Shown: positions 26,581-34,490 of the stretch, in pieces
Position numbering within the stretch: the stretch's first letter is position 1
Layout of the letters: every line of letters begins with the position of its first letter
Source: Actinomadura litoris
GTDB lineage: Bacteria > Actinomycetota > Actinomycetes > Streptosporangiales > Streptosporangiaceae
Direction of reading: 5' to 3'
NCBI RefSeq assembly: GCF_009733595.1
Contig: NZ_WOFH01000018.1
Coordinates: 1-64,000, forward strand
DNA length: 64,000 nucleotides
Position numbers and translations under genes: made by a program
The notes under the pieces: generated by a model
What the model was told of the DNA's origin: nothing
Database searches by the model: none
Seen by the model: the letters and a program-made list of their open reading frames with translations, nothing else

Positions 26581-28005
26581 TCAGACCCGCTGCCAGCTCC
26601 GCTGCGGCTGTCCGGTGGCCTTCGCCACCGGGTTCCAGGCGATGACGAACTGCCGCTTGGCGCGGGTGGCGCGGCGTTCCCCGGCGGCGCGGCCGGGGAC
26701 GTGCGCCGCGTCCGGGCGCGGCTTGCCCTTGCACTTGGCCTGGTTCCGCTGTGCCCACTGGAGCAGCACCTGGTCGACCTGGAGGGAGGCCAGCAGCGCC
26801 TGGTTCAGCGACCCGCGCAGCCGCTCGCCGTTCCTCAGCTTGTCGAGCTTGAGGTTCTTGGTGCGCCGGAGCTGGTTCTGGCGGCGCTGCGCGACGGTCT
26901 GGAACCCCTGGATCGCCTGCGGCAGCTCCTTGCAGGTGCCGGCCCGGCCGAGCGCCCCCGCGAGGACGCGGCGGGTGTCGACGCTGGCGTCCAGCACCGC
27001 GTTCATCGCGGCCGCCTGCTCCCGCGCCGCGCTCGGGATCTTGTTGGTCTGCGCGACCTTGCTGTTGGCGGGCGTCGGCGTGCCGCCCGCCGAGGGCGCC
27101 TTGTCATCGCCCGAGGGCCACATGACGAACGCGACGGCCCCGACCGCGACCGTCACCAGCGCGGAGACCACGACGATGAGCGGCTTGCTCGTCCCGCCCC
27201 CGGACCGCGTCGGGCCCTGGCCCGGGTAGCCCGCGTACGGGGGCTCGCCCGGCCCCATCGGCGGCGCCCCCATAGGCGGCGGCCCCATGGGCGCGCCCAT
27301 CTGGGCGCCCATGGGCGCCGCGCCGGGGTTGAAGTCGAGGCGCGTCCCGTCGCCGAGGCCCGGCCCGCCGGGGTGGCCCATCGGGGCGATCTGGGTGGCG
27401 CCGTTCGCGTCCATCATCGTCGGCTGCGGCTGGACGGGCGGCTGCGCGCCCCATCCCTGGTCGGCGGGCGCGGGCTGCGGCGCGTACACCTGCGTCGCGT
27501 CCGCCTCCACCGGCTGGGGCTTGCGCGGCTGCGCGAACCACGACTCCGGGACGATCGACTGCGGCCCGGACGGCTCGGGTTCGGGCGCGTGCAGCTCGGC
27601 CCACGTGGGCACCGGCGCCGGTGCCGGTGCCGGTGCCGGCGCGGGCGCGACGGTGTCGTAGGCGCCGCTGTCGGCGTCGGGGTCGAACGCCCACGGCGAG
27701 GTCGACTCGGAGTCGACGGCCTCCGGCGCCCCGGGGCCCTGCTGCGCGGGCGGCGCGGGCGGCTGGAGGGGCGGGGCCGCCGGCGGGGTCTCCGGCGCCC
27801 ACGCCGGTGGCGGCGCCTGCGTCGGTGCTTGCGTCGGCGCCTGCGTCGGGGGCGGCACCATCAACGTCTTGTCGCCCAGCGCGCCGGCGGTCGGCGCCGC
27901 CAGCGGAGCGGCCGGGCCGACCGAGTACACGTCGATCGGCGCCTCGCAGTTCGAACACTTGCCGAGCGTCCCGGGCGTGTTGGAACCGCACGTCGGACAC
28001 TGCAT
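26581..28005 (-). CDS. Zinc-ribbon membrane protein with Pro-rich arm (paralogue 2)
   Basis: The 474-residue product has the same order of parts as its neighbour: Cys3/Cys6/Cys17/Cys20 zinc ribbon, a Pro/Ala/Gln-rich arm with GDKTLM, ADATQV and NGATQI motifs, one transmembrane helix (PLIVVVSALVTVAVGAVAFVMW, ~265-287) and an extracellular helical domain ending AKRQFVIAWNPVAKATG. The shared C-terminal pattern AK-x2-F-x3-W-x-P-x-A marks the two as paralogues. The stop is 101 bp upstream of the other gene's start. Its own promoter should lie in 28006-28100, where I see no clear boxes. Confidence 0.75.
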   Translation of the reverse strand: MQCPTCGSNTPGTLGKCSNCEAPIDVYSVGPAAPLAAPTAGALGDKTLMVPPPTQAPTQAPTQAPPPAWAPETPPAAPPLQPPAPPAQQGPGAPEAVDSESTSPWAFDPDADSGAYDTVAPAPAPAPAPAPVPTWAELHAPEPEPSGPQSIVPESWFAQPRKPQPVEADATQVYAPQPAPADQGWGAQPPVQPQPTMMDANGATQIAPMGHPGGPGLGDGTRLDFNPGAAPMGAQMGAPMGPPPMGAPPMGPGEPPYAGYPGQGPTRSGGGTSKPLIVVVSALVTVAVGAVAFVMWPSGDDKAPSAGGTPTPANSKVAQTNKIPSAAREQAAAMNAVLDASVDTRRVLAGALGRAGTCKELPQAIQGFQTVAQRRQNQLRRTKNLKLDKLRNGERLRGSLNQALLASLQVDQVLLQWAQRNQAKCKGKPRPDAAHVPGRAAGERRATRAKRQFVIAWNPVAKATGQPQRSWQRV

Positions 28006-28432
28006 CGCTCAGACCTCGCCTTGTCGCCGCTTCGTCCACGCTTGCGATCCCGGTCCGCCCTCGCGGCGGACAGCTTCCCCGCAAACCGCAGGGCTCCCGA
28101 CAAAAGTAGTGGGTGACGTCGATCCAGGACGCGTGGATGGGAATCTGGCTCACCGCAGTCGGGGTCGCACCGAATCACGACACCTCGCCGAAGGTCAAGA
28201 TTGCCGGGAGTGGTTTACACGATCCGCTGTGATGCTCATCGCATTGCCGGGTGCCGCGCGGTCTTCCGTCCATCTTCCGACCCACTTCCATTCCCTTCCC
28301 GTCCCCTTCCCGTCCACGGCGCGTCAAAGGCGGTCCACGGAGCGTCGGGCGTCACGGCTCCGCGCGCGTGCGGACCGTCCAGCGGCTAGGCTCGGAGCGG
28401 TTTCCCCGGCGCATCCAGAGAAGACGGAGTCA
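28006..28432. other. 427-bp non-coding gap between the zinc-ribbon gene and murT
   Basis: No frame here looks like a real gene. The gap must hold two divergent promoters. A pyrimidine-rich run with repeated TTCC (about 28263-28317) stands out on the plus strand, and TAGGCT at about 28386 could be the -10 of murT. Neither is firm. Confidence 0.4.
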
Positions 28433-29683
28433 ATGAGCGATCTTCCGCTGCGTTCGCAGCTGGCCGTCGCGCTCGGTCGTACGGCCGCCAAGATGTCCCG
28501 CATCGCGGGCCGTGGGGACGGTTCGGTGATCGGCGGGCGCATCGGGCTGCGCCTCGACCCCGAGCTGCTGACCAGGCTCGCGAAGGACCGCAAGCTCGTC
28601 CTCGTCAGCGCCACCAACGGCAAGACGACGACGACCCGGCTGATCACCTCGGCGATGACGCCGCTCGGCGAGGTCGCGACCAACGCGTTCGGCGCGAACA
28701 TGCCGACCGGGCACGTGTCCGCGCTGGCGTCCGCCCCGACCGCCCGGTACGGCGTGCTGGAGTGCGACGAGAAGTACGTCCCGATGGTGCTGGCCGAGAC
28801 CGGCGCGAACATCGTCGCGCTGATGAACCTCAGCCGCGACCAGATGGACCGTGCCGCCGAGATCTGGCTGCTGGCGGGCAAGTGGCGGCGCGCCCTGGAG
28901 GCGTCCCCGAACAGCCACGTCATCGCCAACTGCGACGACCCGCTGGTCACCTGGGGCGCGTCCACGGCCAAGAGCGTGACGTGGGTCGCCGCCGGGCAGC
29001 ACTGGCGCGAGGACTCCTGGTGCTGCCCCGAGTGCGGCGGCCCCCTCGACCGCCAGGACACCGGCGAGGACAGCGACTGGCGCTGCCGCCAGTGCCACTT
29101 CGCCCGGCCGCGTCCCGACTGGGCGCTGCACGGCGACCTGATCACCGCCCCCGACGGCCGGACGTTCGGCCTCACCGGGCTGTCGCTGCCCGGCCGCGCG
29201 AACCGCTCCAACGCCCTGATCGCGCTCGCGGTCGTCGCCCAGTTCGGCGTTCCGCCCGAGCAGGCGCTGCCGCTGCTGTCGCAGGTCACCTCGGTCGCGG
29301 GCCGCTACACCACGGTCGAGCACGAGGGCCGCAGCATCCGCCTGCTGCTGTCGAAGAACCCGGCGGGCTGGCTGGAGGCGTTCGACGTCCTGCAGCCGCC
29401 GCCCGGCCCGGTGGCCCTGTCGATCAACGCGCAGGGGCCCGACGGCCGCGACACGTCCTGGCTCTGGGACGTCGACTACCGCATCCTGCGCGGCCGCCCG
29501 GTCTGGGTCGCGGGCGAGCGCCGCATCGACCTCGCCGCCCGGCTGGAGGCCGCCGAGGTCGCCTTCACGCTCGTCGACGACATCGACCAGGCCGTGATGG
29601 CCGTCCCGCCCGGCCATCTCGACGTGATCGCCAACTACACCGCCTTCCAGAACATCCGAACGAGGTACGGCCGTGTCGTCTGA
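28433..29683 (+). CDS. murT: Lipid II isoglutaminyl synthase subunit, Mur ligase MurT
   Basis: MurT with GatD amidates the alpha-carboxyl of D-Glu in lipid II. The 416-residue product has the Mur-ligase P-loop TNGKTT at 61-66, conserved SATNGKTTTTRL, a zinc ribbon (WCCPECGG...WRCRQC, about 198-225) as known in MurT proteins, and the C-terminal DUF1727 region ending SINAQGPDGRDTSWLWDVDY and DVIANYTAFQN. ATG 28433 follows GGAG by a normal spacing; longer frames upstream are not supported. The 3' end overlaps gatD by 11 bp, as usual for this pair. Confidence 0.95.
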   Translation: MSDLPLRSQLAVALGRTAAKMSRIAGRGDGSVIGGRIGLRLDPELLTRLAKDRKLVLVSATNGKTTTTRLITSAMTPLGEVATNAFGANMPTGHVSALASAPTARYGVLECDEKYVPMVLAETGANIVALMNLSRDQMDRAAEIWLLAGKWRRALEASPNSHVIANCDDPLVTWGASTAKSVTWVAAGQHWREDSWCCPECGGPLDRQDTGEDSDWRCRQCHFARPRPDWALHGDLITAPDGRTFGLTGLSLPGRANRSNALIALAVVAQFGVPPEQALPLLSQVTSVAGRYTTVEHEGRSIRLLLSKNPAGWLEAFDVLQPPPGPVALSINAQGPDGRDTSWLWDVDYRILRGRPVWVAGERRIDLAARLEAAEVAFTLVDDIDQAVMAVPPGHLDVIANYTAFQNIRTRYGRVV

Positions 29684-30389
29684 CCGCATCAAGATCGTCT
29701 GGATCTACCCCGACCTCCTCAGCACCTACGGGGACCAGGGCAACACGATCGTCCTGGAGCGCCGCGCCGCGCTGCGCGGCATCCCGACCGAGACCGTCAA
29801 CATGCGCTCGGACGAGCCCGTCCCGCAGGACGGCGACATCTACCTCCTCGGCGGCGGCGAGGACCGCCCGCAGATCCTCGCGGCGCAGCGGCTGCGCAAC
29901 GACGGCGGCCTCCAGTACGCGGCGCAGCGCGGGGCGGTCATCTTCGCGGTCTGCGCGGGCTTCCAGATCCTCGGGCACGAGTTCGGCGGCGAGGAGGGGC
30001 AGCCCGTCCCCGGGCTCGGCATCCTCGACATCCACTCCGGCCGCGGCCAGACCCGCGCCGTCGGCGAGGTCGTCGGCGACGTCTCCGCCGAGCTGAACGT
30101 CCCGCGCATCACCGGCTTCGAGAACCACCAGGGCGCCACCAGCATCGGCCCCGGCGCCAAGCCCCTCGCCAAGGTCATCTCCGGGATCGGCAACGGCGAC
30201 GGCAGCGGCTTCGAGGGCGCCTACGCGGGCCGCGTGCTCGGCACCTACATGCACGGGCCGGCGCTCGTCCGCAACCCGGGCCTGGCCGACCTCATCCTCA
30301 CCTGGGCCGTCGGGCGGCAGCTCCCGCCCATCGACGACTCCTGGGCGGGCCGCCTCCGCGAGGAGCGGCTCAACGCCGTCCTGACCTGA
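29673..30389 (+). CDS. gatD: Lipid II isoglutaminyl synthase, glutaminase subunit GatD
   Basis: GatD is the class I glutamine amidotransferase that supplies ammonia to MurT. The 238 residues contain the nucleophile elbow VCAGFQ with Cys94 and the catalytic His194 in GTYMHGP, the family spacing. The N-terminal IVWIYPDLLSTYGDQGN is typical. GTG 29673 lies inside the murT end. A strong terminator follows directly. Confidence 0.95.
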   Translation: MSSDRIKIVWIYPDLLSTYGDQGNTIVLERRAALRGIPTETVNMRSDEPVPQDGDIYLLGGGEDRPQILAAQRLRNDGGLQYAAQRGAVIFAVCAGFQILGHEFGGEEGQPVPGLGILDIHSGRGQTRAVGEVVGDVSAELNVPRITGFENHQGATSIGPGAKPLAKVISGIGNGDGSGFEGAYAGRVLGTYMHGPALVRNPGLADLILTWAVGRQLPPIDDSWAGRLREERLNAVLT

Positions 30390-30402
30390 TCCCGCCCTCC
30401 CC

Positions 30403-30437
30403 GGCCGTGGACGCGAACCCGCGTCCACGGCCTTTTT
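30403..30437 (+). terminator. Rho-independent terminator of murT-gatD
   Basis: A perfect 13-bp stem (GGCCGTGGACGCG / CGCGTCCACGGCC) with an AACC loop is followed by TTTTT at 30433. It starts 14 bp after the gatD stop and is the clearest intrinsic terminator in the window. Confidence 0.95.
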
Positions 30438-30449
30438 GCGCGCCCATGT

Positions 30450-30478
30450 CCCAGTAGGACATTCGCTGACCTATTGGG
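30450..30478. promoter_or_regulatory. Inverted repeat upstream of the VOC gene, operator candidate
   Basis: CCCAGTAGG and CCTATTGGG are 9-bp arms with one mismatch separated by 11 bp, 42 bp before the VOC start. The position fits an operator or promoter element; no adjacent regulator is encoded. Confidence 0.45.
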
Positions 30479-30520
30479 CCCCTAACGTGGTGGTCAACGG
30501 CACGACGAGAGGGAGAACCG

Positions 30521-30931
30521 ATGCTGCGAGGACCCGCCACCACCAACTTCTGGGCGGACGACCTGGACGCCGCCAAGCGCTGGTACACCGAGTTCCTGGG
30601 ATTCGAGCCGTACTTCAGCCGCTCCGGGCCGGACGGACGCCCCGCCTACTACGAGTTCCGCGTCGGGGACAACGAGCACGAGCTGGGCCTGATCGACGGG
30701 CGCTTCGCGCCGCCCGGCAGATCGGCCTCCGAGCCGGGCGGGGCCCTCATGTACTGGCACGTCGACGACCTTGAGGGGACGCTGGAGAAGCTGCTGTCCA
30801 TGGGGGCGGCGGAGTACCAGCCGATCACCGAGCGCGGGGAGGGGTTCGTCACCGCGTCCGTGGTCGACCCGTTCGGGAACGTCCTCGGCATCATGTACAA
30901 CCGGCACTACCTGGACGTGGTGGGACGATGA
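30521..30931 (+). CDS. VOC (glyoxalase/bleomycin-resistance fold) family protein
   Basis: The 136-residue product has the paired beta-alpha-beta-beta-beta modules of the VOC fold: LDAAKRWYTEFLGFEPYF at the front and DPFGNVLGIMYN at the end, both typical. The specific substrate is unknown. ATG 30521 is preceded by GAGAGGGAG at good spacing. Its stop overlaps the ATG of the following YdeI gene, so they are one transcript. Confidence 0.88.
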   Translation: MLRGPATTNFWADDLDAAKRWYTEFLGFEPYFSRSGPDGRPAYYEFRVGDNEHELGLIDGRFAPPGRSASEPGGALMYWHVDDLEGTLEKLLSMGAAEYQPITERGEGFVTASVVDPFGNVLGIMYNRHYLDVVGR

Positions 30932-31467
30932 TGGACTTCGCGGACGCCGCCGCGTTCGAGGCGTGGCTGGCCGACCACCACGGCGACGAGGGCGGCGTGT
31001 GGCTGCGGATCGCCAAGAAGGGATCGCCCTCCGGCTCGATCACCATCGGGGAGGCGCTGGACGTCGCGCTCTGCTACGGCTGGATCGACAGCCAGCGCAG
31101 GTCCCTCGACGAGCACGGCTACCTCCAGCGGTACTCGCGACGGCGCAAGGGGGGCGCGTGGTCGCGGGTCAACGTCGAGAAGGCCGAGGCGCTGATCGCG
31201 GCGGGCCGGATGCGCCCGCCCGGCCAGGCCGAGATCGACACCGCGAAGGCCGACGGGCGCTGGGACGCGGCGTACGCGCGGCAGCGCGACGTGGCCGTCC
31301 CGGCCGATCTGCTCGCGGCGCTGGAGGCGTCCCCGCGGGCCGCCGCCCGGTTCGAGGCGCTCGGCAAGACCGGCCGGTACCAACTGATCCTCCCGCTGCT
31401 GAAGACGAGGACCGCCGCCGGGCGCGCGGCGCGCATCGAGAGGACGGTCGCCGACCTGTCCGCCTGA
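30928..31467 (+). CDS. YdeI/OmpD-associated family protein
   Basis: The 179-residue product has the family hallmarks VWLRIAKKGS, ALDVALCYGWIDSQRRSLDEHGYLQRYSRRRKGGAWSRVN split across the middle, and a C-terminal LLKTRTAAGRAARIE. YdeI relatives are linked with bacteriocin or peptide resistance in some bacteria, but the biochemical activity is not settled. It starts at ATG 30928 overlapping the VOC stop. Confidence 0.85.
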   Translation: MMDFADAAAFEAWLADHHGDEGGVWLRIAKKGSPSGSITIGEALDVALCYGWIDSQRRSLDEHGYLQRYSRRRKGGAWSRVNVEKAEALIAAGRMRPPGQAEIDTAKADGRWDAAYARQRDVAVPADLLAALEASPRAAARFEALGKTGRYQLILPLLKTRTAAGRAARIERTVADLSA

Positions 31468-31538
31468 CCCGCCCTGAGGCGCCGGCTTCGCCTGCGGTCA
31501 TACTGTCGGGCGGACATGCCACACGGAGCAGGGGCGTA

Positions 31539-32345
31539 ATGACGATGAGCGCGGAACGGATTCTCATCACCGGCGCGGCGGGACTGATCGGGTCGTTCCT
31601 GCGGCCGAGGCTCGCCCGGCCGGGCCGGACCCTCCGCCTGCTGGACATCGCCGACATGGGGGAGGCGGGAGCGGGCGAGGAGCATCTGCGGGCCTCCGTG
31701 ACCGACCTGGCCGCGCTGGAGCGGGCCTGCGAGGGCGTGGACGCCGTCGTCCACCTCGGCGGGCTCGCGTCCGAGGCGCCGTGGAACGACATCGCCGACG
31801 TGAACATCAACGGCACCTACAACATCTACGAGGCCGCCCGCCGGACCGGCGTGGGCCGGGTGGTGTTCGCGTCGAGCAACCATGCCGCGGGCTTCCATCC
31901 GTCCGACGAAGCACCGGCCCCCGACTACCTGTTCCCCGCCCCCGACACCTACTACGGCGTCAGCAAGGTGACCGGCGAGGCCCTCGGCAGCCTCTACCAC
32001 AGCCGCTACGGGCTCGACGTCATCGCGATCCGGATCCTCACCTGCAACGAGCGTCCGCCCGACCTGCGCTCCCTGGCGACCTGGCTCTCGCCCGGCGACG
32101 CGGCGCGGTTGTTCGAGGCGGGCCTTTCCGCGCCGAGCCCCGGTTTCCGGGTGGTGTGGGGCGTGTCCGCGAACACCCGGGGATGGTTCTCCCTCGACGA
32201 GGCCCGCGCGATCGGATACGAACCGCAGGACGACGCCGAACCCTACGCGGCGGAACTGACCGAGCGCTTCGGGACCCTCGATCCGGAGTCGCCGGACGCG
32301 CGCTGGCTCGGCGGCCGTTTCTGCGGCCCCGACTTCGGCGTCTGA
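31539..32345 (+). CDS. NAD-dependent epimerase/dehydratase, uronate-dehydrogenase-like
   Basis: The 268-residue short-chain dehydrogenase has the NAD loop ITGAAGLIGS, DIADMGE, HLGGLAS, SSNHAAGF and active-site YYGVSK. These segments and the length (~265-270) fit uronate dehydrogenases that oxidise glucuronate/galacturonate to the lactone, though a sugar epimerase is possible. ATG 31539 follows GGAG and AGGGG; ATG 31545 is an alternative. A possible -10 TACTGT at about 31502 sits upstream. It stands alone. Confidence 0.8.
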   Translation: MTMSAERILITGAAGLIGSFLRPRLARPGRTLRLLDIADMGEAGAGEEHLRASVTDLAALERACEGVDAVVHLGGLASEAPWNDIADVNINGTYNIYEAARRTGVGRVVFASSNHAAGFHPSDEAPAPDYLFPAPDTYYGVSKVTGEALGSLYHSRYGLDVIAIRILTCNERPPDLRSLATWLSPGDAARLFEAGLSAPSPGFRVVWGVSANTRGWFSLDEARAIGYEPQDDAEPYAAELTERFGTLDPESPDARWLGGRFCGPDFGV

Positions 32346-32452
32346 GGGCCGGCGGCGGGGTCGTCCCCGGTCGAGGCCCCGTACGGGCACTCAGGGGGAT
32401 CTGAGTATCCGCGCCGATGCCGGCGGGCCGCCCGGCCGGAGAGGGTACGGGC

Positions 32453-33103
32453 ATGGACACCCCACGGTGGCGGCCGCCCGCCCTTCTCGCGAAGGCCGCC
32501 CTGGCCGCGCTGCTCGCCCTCGCCCTCGTGTTCCCCGAATGGGACCGGTTCGCCGACAAGGCGATGGACGTCCGGGCGTTCACCTACCCGGGCGCCGTCA
32601 TGGTGGTCGCACTGATCTGGCTGCTGCGGGGGCGCGGCCGCGGGACGCCCTTTCCGTGGGACATCGACCTGCTGGTGACGGCGCCGTTCCTGATCGACGT
32701 CGCGGGCAACGCCGCCGACCTCTATGACACCGTCGAGGGGTTCGACGACTTCTGCCACTACGCGAACTGGGCGCTCCTGGGCGCCGCGGCGGGGGTCGCC
32801 CTGCACCGATGGGCCTCCCTGAGGCCCTGGGCCATCGCCGTGTCCTGCGCGGGGATGGGCGCCATCGCCGCGATCCTCTGGGAGTTCTTCGAGTACTGGG
32901 TCTTCATCCTGGACACCCCGGAGACCGTCACCATCTACCGCGACACCATCGGCGACCTGATGCTGGGGCTGGCGGGCGCCACCACGGCGGGCCTCGCCGC
33001 CGCGGCGGTCGCCGTCCGCTCCCGCCCGCGCGTCCGCCGGAACGCCTCCGACCGGCGTCCGGCGCCGTCCGTCGCCGAACTCGACCGCGTCACCCGGCCC
33101 TGA
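32453..33103 (+). CDS. Integral membrane protein, unknown function
   Basis: From ATG 32453 (GGAGAGGG 8 nt upstream) the product has 216 residues with about five hydrophobic segments (LLAKAALAALLALALVF, FTYPGAVMVVALIWLL, WALLGAAAGVALH, WAIAVSCAGMGAIAAILWEFF, LMLGLAGATTAGLAAAAVAV). DTVEGFDDFCHYANW and EFFEYWVFILD are conserved-looking acidic/aromatic patches. I do not recognise the family. Confidence 0.75.
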   Translation: MDTPRWRPPALLAKAALAALLALALVFPEWDRFADKAMDVRAFTYPGAVMVVALIWLLRGRGRGTPFPWDIDLLVTAPFLIDVAGNAADLYDTVEGFDDFCHYANWALLGAAAGVALHRWASLRPWAIAVSCAGMGAIAAILWEFFEYWVFILDTPETVTIYRDTIGDLMLGLAGATTAGLAAAAVAVRSRPRVRRNASDRRPAPSVAELDRVTRP

Positions 33104-33122
33104 TCGGCGCGGAGGGGCCCGA

Positions 33123-33485
33123 TCAGTAGACGAGGGCCTGCACGCCGTCCGCCGTGATCTCCTCGACGAAGGTCGGCGCACCGGCGATGCGGACGCCCGG
33201 GAGCACGTCGTCAGGCCCGATGTCGCGGCGGGCGGCGCACTGCGTGCACAGGGTCACCCGCCCGGCGGAGAGGATCACGGCGAGCAGGTCCTCCAGCGGG
33301 GTGGCGTGCGCGAGCGTGAACTCCGCCGCGCGGCCCGGGAGCGAGAACCACGCCGACTCCCCGGTCAGCCACAGCGAGACGGGCACCCCGCTCGCCACCG
33401 CCGCCGCCGCGACCGTGAACGCCTGGTTGCACCGCTCCGGCGCGTCCGCCCCCGCCGTCACCTTGATCACCAGAGGTCTCGCCAT
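33123..33485 (-). CDS. DsrE-family sulfur-relay-like protein
   Basis: The 120-residue product follows the DsrE/DsrF fold: PLVIKVTAGADAPERCNQAFTVAAAAVASGVPVSLW, then a C-terminal TLCTQCAARRDI with the two Cys in the position used by sulfur carriers. The partner is unknown; no tus/dsr genes are near. It is convergent with the membrane-protein gene before it (19 bp gap) and divergent from the next small gene. Confidence 0.8.
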   Translation of the reverse strand: MARPLVIKVTAGADAPERCNQAFTVAAAAVASGVPVSLWLTGESAWFSLPGRAAEFTLAHATPLEDLLAVILSAGRVTLCTQCAARRDIGPDDVLPGVRIAGAPTFVEEITADGVQALVY

Positions 33486-33528
33486 ACGAAAACTCTAGCC
33501 GGGCTGTAGCATCCGTGCCGTGGGCGGC

Positions 33529-33618
33529 ATGGTGAACGCGGGAGTCCTGGTCGTCGTGCTCGCGCTGGTGGCGGTGTCGGCCGTGCTGCTGGTGGTCAAG
33601 CTCGGCCGGTTGAAGTAG
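33529..33618 (+). CDS. Small single-span membrane protein (29 residues)
   Basis: ATG 33529 opens MVNAGVLVVVLALVAVSAVL followed by LVVKLGRLK and TAG 33616-33618: a short hydrophobic helix with a positive tail, as in many real small membrane proteins. GTG 33520 would add three residues. A similar-looking promoter (TGTAGC at about 33505) lies upstream. No known family is claimed. Confidence 0.45.
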   Translation: MVNAGVLVVVLALVAVSAVLLVVKLGRLK

Positions 33619-33685
33619 CCCGCGCCGGAGGCGGGGACGGCGGGCGCGTCCCCTCGCCCGCGCCGCGCCGCTACGCTCGGTCCCC

Positions 33686-34171
33686 ATGGAGCCTGAGCTG
33701 CACCCCGACCTTGAGCCTCTGAAGTTCCTGCTGGGCACGTGGGAGGGCGCCGGTGTCGGTGGCTATCCCACGATCGAAAACTTCAACTTCGGCCAGGAGA
33801 TGTCCTTCACCCACAACGGAAAGCCTTTCCTGATCTACGCGAGCCGCACCTGGATGATCGAGAAGGACGGCACGCTCGGGCGCCCGCTCGGCACCGAGAC
33901 GGGCTACTGGCGGCCGCGTCCCGACCACCAGGTCGAGGTGACGCTCGCCCACCCGACCGGCATCGTCGAGATCTACGTCGGCAACGTCGCGTTCAACCGC
34001 GTCGAGCTCCAGACCGACGTCGTCGCCCGGACGGAGTCGGCCAAGGAGGTCACCGGCGGCACCCGCCTCTACGGCCTCATCGGGGAGGACCTCGGGTGGG
34101 CCTACGACATGGCGGCGATGGGCCAGAAGCTCCAGTCGCACCTGTCGGCCCAGCTGAAGCGCGTCGCCTGA
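33686..34171 (+). CDS. FABP/nitrobindin-like heme-binding protein (DUF1794)
   Basis: The 161-residue beta-barrel protein carries the signature LKFLLGTWEGAGVGGYPTI, then FGQEMSFTHNGKPFLIY and TETGYWRPRPDHQVEVTLAHPTGIVEIYVG. This family binds ferric heme through a C-terminal His and is proposed to isomerise peroxynitrite. ATG 33686 lacks a ribosome-binding site and follows TACGCT by 8 nt, so the mRNA is probably leaderless. Confidence 0.9.
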   Translation: MEPELHPDLEPLKFLLGTWEGAGVGGYPTIENFNFGQEMSFTHNGKPFLIYASRTWMIEKDGTLGRPLGTETGYWRPRPDHQVEVTLAHPTGIVEIYVGNVAFNRVELQTDVVARTESAKEVTGGTRLYGLIGEDLGWAYDMAAMGQKLQSHLSAQLKRVA

Positions 34172-34490
34172 GCGAGCAGGGCGCCGGGCGGCCTGGAGAA
34201 ATGAGCGATCCCCGGACCTTCCCGCATGGGCGGGGCGACGGACAGGACTGGTCCATCGGTCCGGGGATCGGGTAACTGCCTGGGATTCGCCGGTCACCGT
34301 CGCGACCGGTTGCCGCCGCCGGGGGCGGCGGCGCCGAGGCGGAACGGCGACTAGCGGACAGCCACCTCGCGAGTCCTAGAATCAATCATTTTCTTGGACC
34401 ACCTCCTTTCGCGCGTACCGGCACGTTATGTGAGCCGCCGCGAGGAGGCAAGCGAGTTTCCGGCGATCTCTTCCGGCATACACTCGACCC
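34172..34490. other. 319-bp gap with two strong inverted repeats before the Fur gene
   Basis: No gene is visible. A perfect 13-bp inverted repeat (CGATCCCCGGACC at 34206-34218 / GGTCCGGGGATCG at 34258-34270) encloses a smaller CCCGC...GCGGG hairpin. A second hairpin, GCCGCCGCC-GGG-GGCGGCGGC, spans 34312-34332. Neither has a T-tract. They could end transcription from the nitrobindin gene or be structural RNA. Confidence 0.5.
34479..34484 (+). promoter_or_regulatory. -10 box for a leaderless Fur-family mRNA
   Basis: TACACT ends 6 nt before ATG 34491, the distance from a -10 box to a transcription start. No ribosome-binding site is present. TTTCCG 16 nt upstream is a possible, weak -35. Confidence 0.5.

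Noticed and set aside
28006..28432. Possible short genes in the gap before murT
   Set aside because: The two small frames on the plus strand overlap one another, have no ribosome-binding site and lack conserved-looking composition.
34312..34332. Intrinsic terminator
   Set aside because: A 9-bp GC hairpin is present but there is no T-run after it, so I list it only as a repeat within the gap.
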